Shown here: one piece after another, positions 28,125 through 37,162 of the stretch
Numbering within the stretch: the first letter of the stretch is position 1
Layout of the letters: each line of letters begins with the position of its first letter
Source: CAVPMN01 sp963706425
Lineage (GTDB): Bacteria > Actinomycetota > Acidimicrobiia > Acidimicrobiales > Acidimicrobilacustridaceae
Direction of reading: 5' to 3'
Length of the DNA: 64,000 nucleotides
NCBI GenBank assembly: GCA_963706425.1
Contig: CAVPMN010000020.1
Span: forward strand, 1,240,001 to 1,304,000
The notes under the pieces: model-generated
Database searches by the model: none
The model's input: only the letters and a program-made list of their open reading frames with translations
Told to the model about the DNA's origin: nothing
Position numbers and translations under genes: made by a program

Positions 28125-28734
28125 TCAGCCCCGCTCGAACACGCTGAGGGTCGGCAACACGTCGGCGCCGGCGAAGAGATTGGGGCCCACCCGTTCGAGG
28201 CCGGCCTCGGCGAACCACCGTCGATAGGTCGCGGGACGACGGCGGCGATAGTGCTCGATGTCGCCGACGAACTCGTCGGAGCTGGTGAACACCTCGAGCA
28301 GCGCGACCCCGCGCAGCAATCGACCGATGGCCGCCAGCCCGGCCCGCACCTCGTCGTCGTCGGCATAGGCCAGCACGTCGATGCACACGATGAGGTCGAA
28401 CGGACCGCGCAGGTCGAGATCGTCGAGGTCGCCCAGGCCGCCGAGTTGCAGGTTGCGGGTGCGACCGAACCGCTCGATGGCGTAGTGGCTCGGGTCGACA
28501 CCGACATAGCGCGCTCGGGGACGCGCCGTTCTGCACCGCTGCGGCCCACGCCCCCTCTCCGCAGCCCACGTCGAGCACCGATCGCACCGGCCGGTCGAGC
28601 AGGTACTCGGCTGCACCCAGCGCGTAGCGAGCCTTGCGATCGAGGCGCACCCCCGAGCCGAACCCCTCACGCCGATACCAGCGGTCGTAGTAGGCCCGCC
28701 CGAAGTGCTCGTTCTCGCCGGGCTCGACCGCCAC
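28125..28734 (-). CDS. Class I SAM-dependent methyltransferase (frameshift ~28520)
   Basis: About 203 residues from GTG 28734. Motif I SVLDVGCGEGAWAAAV, then after a frame change YVGVDPSHYAI (motif II) and FDLIVCIDVLAYADDDEVRAGL (motif IV). The N-terminal FGRAYYDRWYRR is typical of small-molecule or natural-product methyltransferases. Last gene of the leftward APH-GNAT-SurE operon, starting 5 bases after the SurE stop. Substrate unknown. Confidence 0.82.
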
Positions 28735-28738
28735 GGAC

Positions 28739-29597
28739 TCAGCCGAGCGGGATCGACTCGGAGAGCACGGCGAACCCGTTGATGAACGCGTCGATGTCGT
28801 CGGCCGGACCAGTGAGCGTCGACGTGCAGTCGACGACGGTGACGTCGCGAGTGCCGGCCTCTGGTGCCGCGGGCACCACGACGAGCTCTCGCACCTCACC
28901 GGTGGTGCAGGTCGGCACGTTGAGGTTGTCGACCTCGGCCGGCGCACCATCAGCTCGGGCCAGCAACTCGGCCCGGTTGGCCTCGACCCAGGCCAGCACC
29001 TCGTCGACCGCCGCGGGGAAGTCGGGCTGCTCCGCGATGCCCTGGCTGGCGGCCAACGCAGGGATGCCGCGGGTGGCCGCGGCTCGGGCGGCGCCCACCG
29101 TGCCCGAGATGTCGATGGCCGGGCCGAGGTTCTGGCCCGAGTTGATGCCGGAGACCACCAGGTCGGGGGTGAAGTCGATGCCACCCTCGTCGACGGCCCA
29201 GATCACGGAGTCGGCGGGATAGCCGGCGACGGCCTTGGCGGGATAGCCGCTGGCCGTCGTGGTGTCGGTGACCACCAATTCGCCCGCCGTGGTGTTCCCG
29301 CCGCTGCCGCTCTGGTTCTCGAGCGGCGCCACCACGGTGACCTCGGTGTCGGGCAGCGCGGCTGAGCGCTTCGACCAGTGCGTCGATGCCCGCGGCGTCG
29401 ACACCGTCGTCGTTGGTGACGAGGATGCGGAGCACCTCGGGCGCTGCGGTGGTGGACGACTCGGCCGCGGTCTCCGCGACGGTCGATGACGTTGAGGTCG
29501 CGTCGTCGCTGTCGCTGTCGCTGCTACAGGCGACACCGAGGATGGCCAGCGCGGCGACGAGGGCCACGAGGAAGGGATGGCGGCGGGACTCGGACAT
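28739..29597 (-). CDS. SurE-like phosphatase lipoprotein (frameshift ~29365)
   Basis: About 286 residues. Signal peptide and lipobox-like end (MSESRRHPFLVALVAALAILGVAC), then a Ser/Thr/Asp linker and a SurE domain: RILVTNDDGVDAAGIDAL, NQSGSGGNTTAG, VVSGINSGQNLGPAIDISGTVGAARAA. Classical SurE is cytoplasmic; here the domain is exported and anchored. A one-base shift near 29365 splits it after IDALVEALS. Alternative start 29606 adds MSA. Sits between a GNAT and a methyltransferase in a tight operon. Likely an extracytoplasmic nucleotide or small-molecule phosphatase. Confidence 0.82.
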
Positions 29598-29605
29598 GGC
29601 CGACA

Positions 29606-30115
29606 TCATGGCACCGCACGCCGCATGGCCACCCGAGGGCGCACATCGAGGCCGGCGGCCCGCTCCGCGGCGCGAATCGCGGCCAGCTCGGGGCCGTGGT
29701 CGTCGGGCACGACCACGAAGCCGCACCGTTCGTAGAACGGTCCGTTCCATTCAAGGTCGCGGTAGGTCGTGAGCGTGATCGCCCGATGACCCTCGGCCGC
29801 CGCCCACGCGCAGCACTGGGCCACGAGCGTTCGTCCGATCCCCCGGCGTCCGTGGGTCGGATCGACGCTGACCTGGTCGAGATGCGCTTCGCCGTCGACC
29901 ACCGAGACCGTGGCGTACCCGGCGGGTCGATCGTCGACGGTGGCCACCCAGATGCGATCGGCGTCGAGATAGGCGGTGAGCTCGTCGAGCGAGTAGGGCT
30001 CGTCGTCGGCGACGGCGTAGAGACCCACGTCGGCGAACAGCCGGCCGGCGGCCAGCTCGATGTCGCGCAGCGCCGGCAACTCGTCGCGATGCGGTGGCCG
30101 GATCGTCGCGCTCAA
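29606..30115 (-). CDS. GNAT-family N-acetyltransferase
   Basis: Intact 169-residue single-domain GNAT. TTG start at 30115 overlaps the stop of the APH gene (TTGA). Segments: TIRPPHRDELPALRDIELAAGRLF, GYATVSVVDGEAHLDQVSVDPTHGRRGIGRTLV (motif A, acetyl-CoA pyrophosphate loop) and WNGPFYERCGFVVVP (motif B). Translationally coupled to its neighbours. Acceptor unknown. Confidence 0.87.
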   Translation of the reverse strand: MSATIRPPHRDELPALRDIELAAGRLFADVGLYAVADDEPYSLDELTAYLDADRIWVATVDDRPAGYATVSVVDGEAHLDQVSVDPTHGRRGIGRTLVAQCCAWAAAEGHRAITLTTYRDLEWNGPFYERCGFVVVPDDHGPELAAIRAAERAAGLDVRPRVAMRRAVP

Positions 30116-31239
30116 GCCCAGTAGCTGCCGTCGAGCATCTGCTCGATCACCGGCCGGTGCAGGATGGCGTCGTCGGGGTCGTCGGGCCACTCGGCCTCAC
30201 CGAAGTGCACCTGACGGGCATGCACGCGCGCCATCACGATGCCGTGGCGCAGCGCGGCGTAGACCTCGTACCACGCCATGTCCGGCACCGTCACGCCGCT
30301 GCACTGCTCGTAGGTGGCCACCACCTCGTCAGATCGCAGGAAGTGCGGCATGCCGTCGAGCTCCATCTGCTGCGCGACGAACTCGAAGAAGCTGTGCAGG
30401 AACACCATCCAGCCGAGGTCGACGCCGCGTGGCGCCAGCGAGGCCATCTCCCAGTCGAGCACGGCGGCGGGCGTGAACCCGTCGTACATCATGTTGCCGA
30501 TACGGGCGTCGCCCCAGCTGATGACGGTGTCGCCCTCGTCGGCCGGCCAGTTGTCCTCGAGCCACGCGAAGGCGTCTTCGATGAGCGGATGGCGCTGCTC
30601 GCCGCGCACCCAGTCGTAGTAGGCGCGCCAGTGCGCCACATGGCGGCGCAGCGGCGTGTCTCCCGGGGCGTCGATCTCGAGGAACGCGGTGTCGACCGAG
30701 GCGGGGTCGATGGCGTGGATGGCGGCGAGCACGGCCACGCTCGCGTCCTGCAGCGCCCGCTGCTCGTCGAGGCTGGCGTCGAGCAGCCAGCTGCCCATGT
30801 TGTAGGGCATGACGTCGGGGGGCACGCGCCCGTGCACCCGCTCCATCACGAAGAACTCCGCACCCAGATGGTCGGGGCCCGTCTCGAGCCACAAGGCGCG
30901 CGGCACCGGCACGTCGCTGTTGGCGGCCACCAGCTCGATCACCTGGAACTGCGCGGCCAGGTCGTAGTCGGGGAACACCGGCACGTCACCCGGGTCGGGC
31001 GCCACTCGCGCGACCAGTTGGCGGGTGATGCGGCTGCCCTCCTCGGTCCACACGGCGTCGAAGAGCAGGGTCTCGCTCGACATCCCGTTCGACGTCGGGA
31101 TCTCGACGCTCAGCACCTCGACGTCGGCATCGTCGCCGAGCGTGCGCCCCAACCAAGCTTCGAGTTGGGCGCGCAGCTCCTCGGGGTCGCGACTCGAACG
31201 GGTGGCCATGGGCTCGCTGGTGTTGCTCACGGCAGGCAT
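30112..31239 (-). CDS. APH/ACAD10-11-type phosphotransferase family protein
   Basis: Intact 375-residue kinase-fold protein (ATG 31209 is an alternative start). Brenner-type motif ISWGDARIGNMMYD with catalytic Asp and Asn, followed by AVLDWEMASLAPRGVDLGWMV (metal-binding Asp). FFVMERVHGRVPPDVMPY is typical of the ACAD10/11-like APH branch. Those relatives phosphorylate hydroxyacyl-CoAs in 4-hydroxy acid breakdown; antibiotic kinases are more distant. First gene of a four-gene leftward operon with GNAT, SurE-like lipoprotein and methyltransferase, divergent from alkB. Confidence 0.85.
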   Translation of the reverse strand: MPAVSNTSEPMATRSSRDPEELRAQLEAWLGRTLGDDADVEVLSVEIPTSNGMSSETLLFDAVWTEEGSRITRQLVARVAPDPGDVPVFPDYDLAAQFQVIELVAANSDVPVPRALWLETGPDHLGAEFFVMERVHGRVPPDVMPYNMGSWLLDASLDEQRALQDASVAVLAAIHAIDPASVDTAFLEIDAPGDTPLRRHVAHWRAYYDWVRGEQRHPLIEDAFAWLEDNWPADEGDTVISWGDARIGNMMYDGFTPAAVLDWEMASLAPRGVDLGWMVFLHSFFEFVAQQMELDGMPHFLRSDEVVATYEQCSGVTVPDMAWYEVYAALRHGIVMARVHARQVHFGEAEWPDDPDDAILHRPVIEQMLDGSYWA

Positions 31240-31310
31240 CGTGACGCGGCGGTGAACGCCCGGCAACCACCCGTTGCGATCACGAACGTCTGTTCGATAG
31301 GGTTCGCGCG

Positions 31311-31946
31311 GTGGCGACACCCCACCAGCGAGATCTCTTCGCCGTCGGCGCGCCGCACCTCGACCACGCAGCGCCCACGTCGAGAACCGTGCTCGACGAC
31401 ACGTCGTGGATCGACGTGACCCGTCGATTCGTGCTCGGCTCCGACACCGCGTTCGACGAGCTCGTCGACGAGGTGGCCTGGACGCAAGGCCGCCGACGCA
31501 TGTTCGACCAGGTCGTCGACGATCCCCGTCTGTCGTGTTGGTACCGGCGCGGGGAGCCGACGCCTCATCCGCTCCTCGACGAGGTGCGCACCTACCTGGG
31601 CCGGCACTACGGCGTCGAGTTCGGTGGTGTCGGGCTCAACTACTACCGAGACGGCCGCGACAGCGTCGCGCCACATCGCGATCGTGAGCTGCGCGACCTC
31701 GACGACGACACCTTGGTGGCCATCCTCACCCTCGGCGCCCGGCGGCCGTTTCTGCTGCGACCACGTGGAGGTGGGCGGTCGCGCGATCTCTCGCCCGGAG
31801 CAGGTGATCTGCTCGTGATGGGCGGACGCTGCCAGACCCACTGGGAGCACGGCGTGCCCAAGGTGCGCCACGTCGGCCCACGCATCTCCGCATCGTGGCG
31901 GTGGCGGCGGCCCCCAACCACCGGCCATGATGTGGCCCCGAACTGA
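31311..31946 (+). CDS. alkB: AlkB-family 2-oxoglutarate/Fe(II) DNA repair dioxygenase
   Basis: Intact 211-residue protein from GTG 31311. Core VGLNYYRDGRDSVAPHRD gives the H-x-D iron ligands. GARRPFLLRPRG, LLVMGGRCQTHWEHGVPK (distal His) and RISASWRW (2OG-binding Arg) follow the AlkB order. This enzyme type oxidatively removes methyl lesions (1-meA, 3-meC) from DNA. Divergent from the APH operon; ends 30 bases before the P450 start. Confidence 0.88.
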   Translation: MATPHQRDLFAVGAPHLDHAAPTSRTVLDDTSWIDVTRRFVLGSDTAFDELVDEVAWTQGRRRMFDQVVDDPRLSCWYRRGEPTPHPLLDEVRTYLGRHYGVEFGGVGLNYYRDGRDSVAPHRDRELRDLDDDTLVAILTLGARRPFLLRPRGGGRSRDLSPGAGDLLVMGGRCQTHWEHGVPKVRHVGPRISASWRWRRPPTTGHDVAPN

Positions 31947-31962
31947 AACGTGTTCTCGTTTC
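31944..31962. promoter_or_regulatory. KstR-like operator before P450 gene
   Basis: TGAAACGTGTTCTC matches the KstR pattern TnnAACnnGTTnnA at all but the last position. It also forms a perfect inverted repeat GAAACG-N6-CGTTTC (31945-31962). It overlaps the end of alkB and lies 15 bases before the P450 GTG. 10 of its 12 core bases equal the site at 23106. Confidence 0.6.
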
Positions 31963-31976
31963 GCCGAGGAGGATGA

Positions 31977-33200
31977 GTGGAGCTGACCGACGTCGACCTG
32001 ATGGAGGACACCTGGGCCACCGACGTGCCCCACGAGGCGTTCGCCCTGCTGCGGCGGGAGGCGCCGGTCTTCTGGCACGACCTCGACAGCGAGAAGGCGC
32101 CTGGGTTCTGGGCCGTCACCAAGCACGCCGACGTGCGGGCGGTGAGCCGAGACACCGAGACCTACTCGAACGAGGCCATGGGCACCTTCATCGCCGACCC
32201 CACGCCCGAGGGCTTGGCCGTCATGCGCATGACGCTGCTCAACATGGACCCGCCCCGCCACAACCGCTATCGGCGGCTGGTGAGCCGCGGCTTCACCCCG
32301 CGCACGATCCGCCTGCTCGAGGAGCAGATCCGACGCCGGGCCACCGATATCGTCGACGGCGTTTGCGAGAAGGGCGAGATCGACCTGGTGGCCGAGGTGT
32401 CCGCCGAGATGCCCGCCCAGATGATCTGCGACATGATCGGCGTGCCCCCCGGAGATCGGAAGCAGATCGTCGAGTGGACCAACACGATGGTCGGGTTCGA
32501 CGACCCCTACTGGCGCAACACCCCCGAGGCCGGCGAGCAGGCGGCGGCCGAGATCTACGCGTATTGCGCCCACCTGGCCGAGCAGCGGCGCACCGATCCC
32601 CGCGACGACATCCTCTCGGTGCTGGTGCACGCCGAGGTCGACGGTGAGCGGCTGACCCCCGACGAGCTCAACATGTTCTTCGTCGTGTTAGCGGTGGCCG
32701 GCAACGAGACCACGCGCAACCTGATCACCCACGCCGTGCGAGCCCTGATCGAGCATCCCGACGCCCAGGCCCAGCTGGTCGCCGAGCCCGAGCAGTGGGA
32801 CGGCGCTGTCGAGGAGTTCCTCCGGTGGGGCACGTCGATCCACAACTTCCGCCGCACCGCCACCTGCGACACGGTCCTGCACGACCAGGAGATCCGCGAG
32901 GGCGACAAGGTCGTCGTCTACTACATGTCGGCCAACTACGACGAGGACGTCTTCGCCGACCCGTACACGTTCGACATCACACGCGAGCCCAACGACCACC
33001 TCACGTTCGGCGGCGGGGGCGAGCACTACTGCCTGGGCGCCGGCCTGGCCCGCAGCGAGATCAAGGCCATGGTGCGCGAGCTCGTCACCCGACTGCCCGA
33101 TCTCGAGGTGGTGGGCGAGCCCATCCGTATGCGCTCCGACTTCATCAACGGGGTCAACCGCATGGACGTGCGCTTCACACCGCAGCCGGCTCGAAGCTGA
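31977..33200 (+). CDS. Cytochrome P450, CYP124/125/142-like
   Basis: Intact 407-residue protein; GTG 31977 follows a GAGGAGG ribosome site. I-helix AVAGNETTRN, the K-helix ExxR in EEFLRW and the haem-Cys loop FGGGGEHYCLGAGLAR are complete. The substrate-region motif LNMDPPRHNRYRRLVSRGFTPRTI and the end SDFINGVNRMDVRFTP resemble CYP124/125/142, which hydroxylate sterol side chains or methyl-branched lipids. KstR-like operator upstream. Its electron donor may be the P450-type ferredoxin at 63837. Confidence 0.9.
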   Translation: MELTDVDLMEDTWATDVPHEAFALLRREAPVFWHDLDSEKAPGFWAVTKHADVRAVSRDTETYSNEAMGTFIADPTPEGLAVMRMTLLNMDPPRHNRYRRLVSRGFTPRTIRLLEEQIRRRATDIVDGVCEKGEIDLVAEVSAEMPAQMICDMIGVPPGDRKQIVEWTNTMVGFDDPYWRNTPEAGEQAAAEIYAYCAHLAEQRRTDPRDDILSVLVHAEVDGERLTPDELNMFFVVLAVAGNETTRNLITHAVRALIEHPDAQAQLVAEPEQWDGAVEEFLRWGTSIHNFRRTATCDTVLHDQEIREGDKVVVYYMSANYDEDVFADPYTFDITREPNDHLTFGGGGEHYCLGAGLARSEIKAMVRELVTRLPDLEVVGEPIRMRSDFINGVNRMDVRFTPQPARS

Positions 33201-34784
33201 GCTCCGCCGGCCCGACCGCGGCGGCGTCTTCGCGCTCGTCGTCCAGCTCAGCCGCGCGGGCCGGCAGGAACAGCCACGCCAGCATGGCGCCGCTGAGCAC
33301 GACGCCGGCGGCCACGAGTGAGCCGGCACTGAACCCGTCCATGAACGCCGACGACGCCGCGTCGCGCAGCGCGTCACCGAACGGCGCGGGCGCCTGCTCG
33401 GCGACGGCGTAGGCCGCGCCCACCGATTCCCTGGCGACCGCGGCCGCGTCGGCCGGGATGGGCGCTCCGGCGAGCGACGAGGCGAGCTGACTGCTGTAGA
33501 CCGAGGCGAACAGGCTGCCGACGATGGCCACGCCGAGCGTGCCGCCGAGCTCTCTCGTGGTGTCGTTGACCGCTGAGCCGACGCCTGCCCGGTCGGGGGC
33601 AGCGCGCCCATGATCGCCTCGGTGGCAGGCGCGTTCACCAGGCCCAGCCCGCCGCCCATGAAGAACATCGCCAGCACCACCAGCGCATAGGGCGACTCGG
33701 CCTCGGTGATCGCGGCCACCACGAAACCGATCGACATCGACAACAGGCCGAGCGCCACGATCACCTTGGTGCCGAAGCGCAGCGCCAGCCGGGCTGACAG
33801 CGGGGCGGCCACGCCGGTGAACACCGCGAACGGCACGGTGTGCAGACCGGCCGACAGGGTGCCGTAGCCGCGCACGAACTGGAAGTACTGCGTGACCATG
33901 AAGATGAACCCGAACAGGGCGAAGAACGCGAACGTCACCGCCACGCTGCCGGCGGTGAAGCGCAGGTTGCGGAAGACGCGCACGTCGAGCATCGGATGCG
34001 ACGAGCGCAGCTCCCAGAGAACGAACCCTGTGAGCAGTGCGCCGGCAGCCGCGAATGCGCTCAGGCTCTCGGCCGACGTCCACCCGTTGATGGGCGCCTC
34101 GATGACGGCCCACACCAACAGCGTGACTCCTGCGATCGACAGCAGCAGGCCGACCGGGTCGAACCGGCTGGTGTGCGGGTCTCGTGAGGTGGGCACGACG
34201 AGCGCCACCGCGACGATCGCCACCAGCACGACCGGCACGTTCACGAGGAACACCGAGCCCCACGAGTAGTGCTCGAGCAGCCAACCGCCGGTGACCGGAC
34301 CGAGGGCGACGGACAAGCCGCTCACCGCAGCCCAGATGCCGATGGCCTTGGCCCGCTCGCTCGGCACCGTGAAGACGTTCACCAGGATCGCGAGGGTGGC
34401 CGGGAAGATCAGCGCCGCGCCGATGCCCATGGCCGCTCGTGCGGCGATGAGTTGCTCGGCACTCGTGGCCATCGACGCCAGCGCCGAGAACGCCCCGAAC
34501 GCGAGCAGGCCGGCCTGCAGGAAGCCCTTGCGGCCGAATCGGTCGCCCAGGCTGCCGCCCGCCAGCAGCAGGCCGGCGAACACCAGGGTGTACGCGTCGA
34601 CGATCCACTGGAGCTGGCTGGTCGTGGCGTCGAGCTCGCGGGCCAACGTGGGCAGGGCCACGTTCACGATGGTGTTGTCGACCACGATGATGAAGACCGA
34701 CAGGCACAGCACCCCGAGGATGAGCCATCGACGTCGGTCGGCCGCCCGATCGGCGGGTGGGGCGATGCTCGCAGCAGTGCTCAT
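33175..34784 (-). CDS. DHA2 (EmrB/QacA) drug-efflux MFS transporter (frameshift ~33590)
   Basis: About 536 residues and 14 helices. It starts RRWLILGVLCLSVFIIVVDNTIVNVALPTL, a strong DHA2 signature, with motif A GGSLGDRFGRKGFLQ and motif C GPVTGGWLLEHYSW. An indel near 33590 breaks it before GSAVNDTTRELGGTLGVAIVGSL. Divergent from a TetR gene across a palindrome, the classic drug-sensing efflux arrangement. Its stop overlaps the P450 stop by 26 bases (convergent). Confidence 0.88.
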
Positions 34785-34820
34785 GGGTCGGCCTCCGGCG
34801 GGGACGGTGGCGTTCGGGAC

Positions 34821-34842
34821 AACAGCGTTATAACGTTGTTAT
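34821..34842. promoter_or_regulatory. TetR operator palindrome between efflux pump and regulator
   Basis: 20-base dyad 34821-34840, AACAGCGTTA / TAACGTTGTT, with one mismatched pair; overlapping ATAAC-GTT-GTTAT at 34830-34842. Unusually AT-rich for this genome. Placed between the divergent MFS and TetR starts, so autoregulation and efflux control are expected. Confidence 0.72.
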
Positions 34843-34898
34843 CACAGCCGCTCCCGCCTGACCACGTGCCATCGGGCACACGAGGAGGACGAACTACC

Positions 34899-35479
34899 GT
34901 GACCGCCGTGGCCACCACCGACCTGCGGGACACCTTGCTCGACGCCGCCGGCGACCTCCTCGCGGCCGAGGGTCCCGAGGCGCTCACCGTGCGCCGCATC
35001 GCCGACCGGGCCGGTTGCTCGACCATGGGCGTCTACACCCACTTCGGGGGCAAGGAGGGCGTGGTCGAGGCCCTGTTCACCGAGGGCTTCACCCGGCTGC
35101 AGCAGGCCATGGCCGGCGTCCCGTCGACCGACGACCCGCTCGCCGACCTGCGGGCCTCCTGTCGCGCCTACCGGATGTTCGCGCTGGCGAACCCCACCCA
35201 CTACCTCGTCATGTTCGAGCGACCCGTCGCGGGGTTCGTACCGTCCCCAGCGTGCCAGGAGATCGCCCTCGGGACGCTGGCGATGCTCGAACAAGGCGTG
35301 CAGCGTTGCCTCGACGCGGGCGTGTTCGACCCCACGAAGGGCGACGCGCGTCTCTCGCGCACGCGATCTGGGCGACCGGTCACGGACTCGTGAGCCTCGA
35401 GCTGCACCACGTGGGTCACGACGACAGCGACGGCGAGCACCTCTATCGGGTGGCCACCGACTCGTCTTCGCCGGGCTGA
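34899..35479 (+). CDS. TetR/AcrR-family regulator (frameshift ~35352, possibly ~35462)
   Basis: About 195 residues. GTG 34899 after a GAGGAG site. The N-terminal HTH is LLDAAGDLLAAEGPEALTVRRIADRAGCSTMGVYTHFGGKEGV. The ligand domain includes LASCRAYRM-type helices and FERPVAGFVPSP. The frame changes near 35352 into LAHAIWATGHGLVSLELHHVG. A second shift near 35462 would replace the odd ending by LVFAGLTQERL and end at 35505. Divergent from the DHA2 pump; likely its repressor. Confidence 0.86.
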
Positions 35480-35490
35480 CGCAGGAACGC

Positions 35491-36658
35491 CTACATCAGG
35501 AGTGACTGCGTGTATCCGGTGAGGGTGTTGTTGTCGACGTAGAGGTGCTGGGTGCCTGCGTGGATGTCGCGGAAGCACCGGCCGACCACGCTCGGGTTGC
35601 GCAGCCCGGCCGAGCCCGCCCACGTGTACGCGAAGCGGGCGGCATCGGCCGCGATGCGAGTGGCGTAGGTGGTGGCCTGGCGCATGCGCTGCGCCTGCTC
35701 GTTGGTGGGGACACCGTCGGAGATGGCCGTCGCCTCGCCCTCGGCGAAGGCCTCGTAGGTGAACGATCGGGCCGAGCGCATGGCCGCGTCGTGCAGGGCG
35801 AAGTCGTGTTGGAAGAGCTGCTGGTCGGCGATGGGGTTGGCGCCGAGGCGCTCCTTGCCCTCGCGGGCGATGCGCAGCACCTCGTCGAGCGCTCGCCGGC
35901 CCACACCCAACGCGAAGCCGGCGTGTCCGATTGCCGTGAGACCGAACAGCCCGATGCCGTAGCCCGGCCCACCGCGCTGAGGCGTGGCCTCGAGCAGCAG
36001 GAAGGTGAACGCCTCGTCGACGTGGCGGTCGTCGAGGCGATAGTCGAAGCTGCCGGTGCCGGCCAGGCCCATCACGTCCCAGTTGCCGGTGACCTCGACC
36101 TCGGCCCTCGGCACGAACGCCACCCGCATCGCAGGCAACCCGATCTCGGTGACGGCCGCGTCACCCCCGGCCATCTCCTGGAAGCCCGCGCTGAACCAGC
36201 TGGCATGGCCACATCCGCTGCCGAACTGGTAGCGGCCGGTCACCGAGTAGCCGGTGCCGTCGGCCTCGCCCCGTCCCATCGGTGCGAACATCCCCGCGTG
36301 CACGCCCGGGGAGTCGGCCGGGAACATGGCTGCGGCTGCGTCGTCGCCCGTGTAGATCGACGCGAAGCACGACGACGTGGCGTTGGCCATCACCGCCCAG
36401 CCGGTCGAGCCGTCGGCGCGCGACATCTCCTCGAACACCGCCAGGGCCGTGGCGGTGTCGGCCTCGAGCCCGCCGAGCTGGCGAGGCACCAGCAGCCAGA
36501 ACAGGCCGGCATCGGTCACCGCGTCGACCACCGGCTGGGTGAGGGTGCCCGTTCGTTCCGCTTCGTCGGCCTCGGCTTCGATCAGCGGGGTGAGTTGGCG
36601 GGCACGGTCGAGCGCGTCGACCCCGGAGGAGAGGGCCAGGCGGAGAGGTGATGGCCAT
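35491..36658 (-). CDS. ACAD-fold flavin-dependent oxidoreductase/monooxygenase (HsaA/HpaB-C2-like)
   Basis: About 388 residues from ATG 36658; a likely indel near 36640 joins MAITS to ALSSGVDALDRARQLTPLIEAEADE. The body matches the group D flavoprotein monooxygenase branch of the ACAD fold: LFWLLVPRQLGGLEAD, EEMSRADGSTGWAVMANAT, YSVTGRYQFGSGCGHASWF, and C-terminal CFRDIHAGTQHLYVDNNTL. HsaA in cholesterol ring degradation belongs here; specificity cannot be read. Needs a flavin reductase partner not seen nearby. Confidence 0.78.
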
Positions 36659-36687
36659 CGGCCGAGTGTAGGAGGTGCTACCTCGGG

Positions 36688-37158
36688 CTACGGAGCCAGG
36701 CCGAGGGCTTCGCAGGCCGCCTGATCGGCCTCGTTGAGGCTCGCCGGGTCGGCGCAGTCGATGCCCGTGCCGTAGTCGAGCACGACCCACGCCCCACCGT
36801 CGTCACGCAGGAACACCTGCTCGGACTGTTGGTTCGCCCCGGTCGGTACGGCGATGGCTCTCGCATAGCCGTTCTGGCAGTCGGTGACGTCGACCGAGGC
36901 GACGGCGATGTCGGGACTGTCGAGCGCTTCCTGCACCACCGGAAGCATGGCCTCGCTGGTGCACGGTGCGGCGCCCGCCGAGGGAGACGACGACGGGGAT
37001 GTGGCGGTGCCAGAGGTGGAGTCGTCGGATGTGGTCGACGAGCTCGACGAGGGCGCCACCGTGGTGGTGGCTGGAGCGTCATCTTCGTCGTCACCACAAC
37101 CGGCCGTCCCCAACGCCAGCGCCACCAGCACGACCGTCACCAACAGGGTGCGACGCAT
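36688..37158 (-). CDS. Small hypothetical lipoprotein
   Basis: 156 residues. Signal peptide and lipobox MRRTLLVTVVLVALALGTAGC, then an acidic, Ser/Thr-rich tail (~40 residues) and a small domain with four Cys (APCTSEAM, VTDCQNGYAR, GIDCADPAS, QAACEALGL) that may form two disulfides outside the cell. DUF-like; not recognised. Begins 5 bases after the ACAD stop, so co-transcribed with it. Confidence 0.75.
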   Translation of the reverse strand: MRRTLLVTVVLVALALGTAGCGDDEDDAPATTTVAPSSSSSTTSDDSTSGTATSPSSSPSAGAAPCTSEAMLPVVQEALDSPDIAVASVDVTDCQNGYARAIAVPTGANQQSEQVFLRDDGGAWVVLDYGTGIDCADPASLNEADQAACEALGLAP

Positions 37159-37162
37159 CAGC

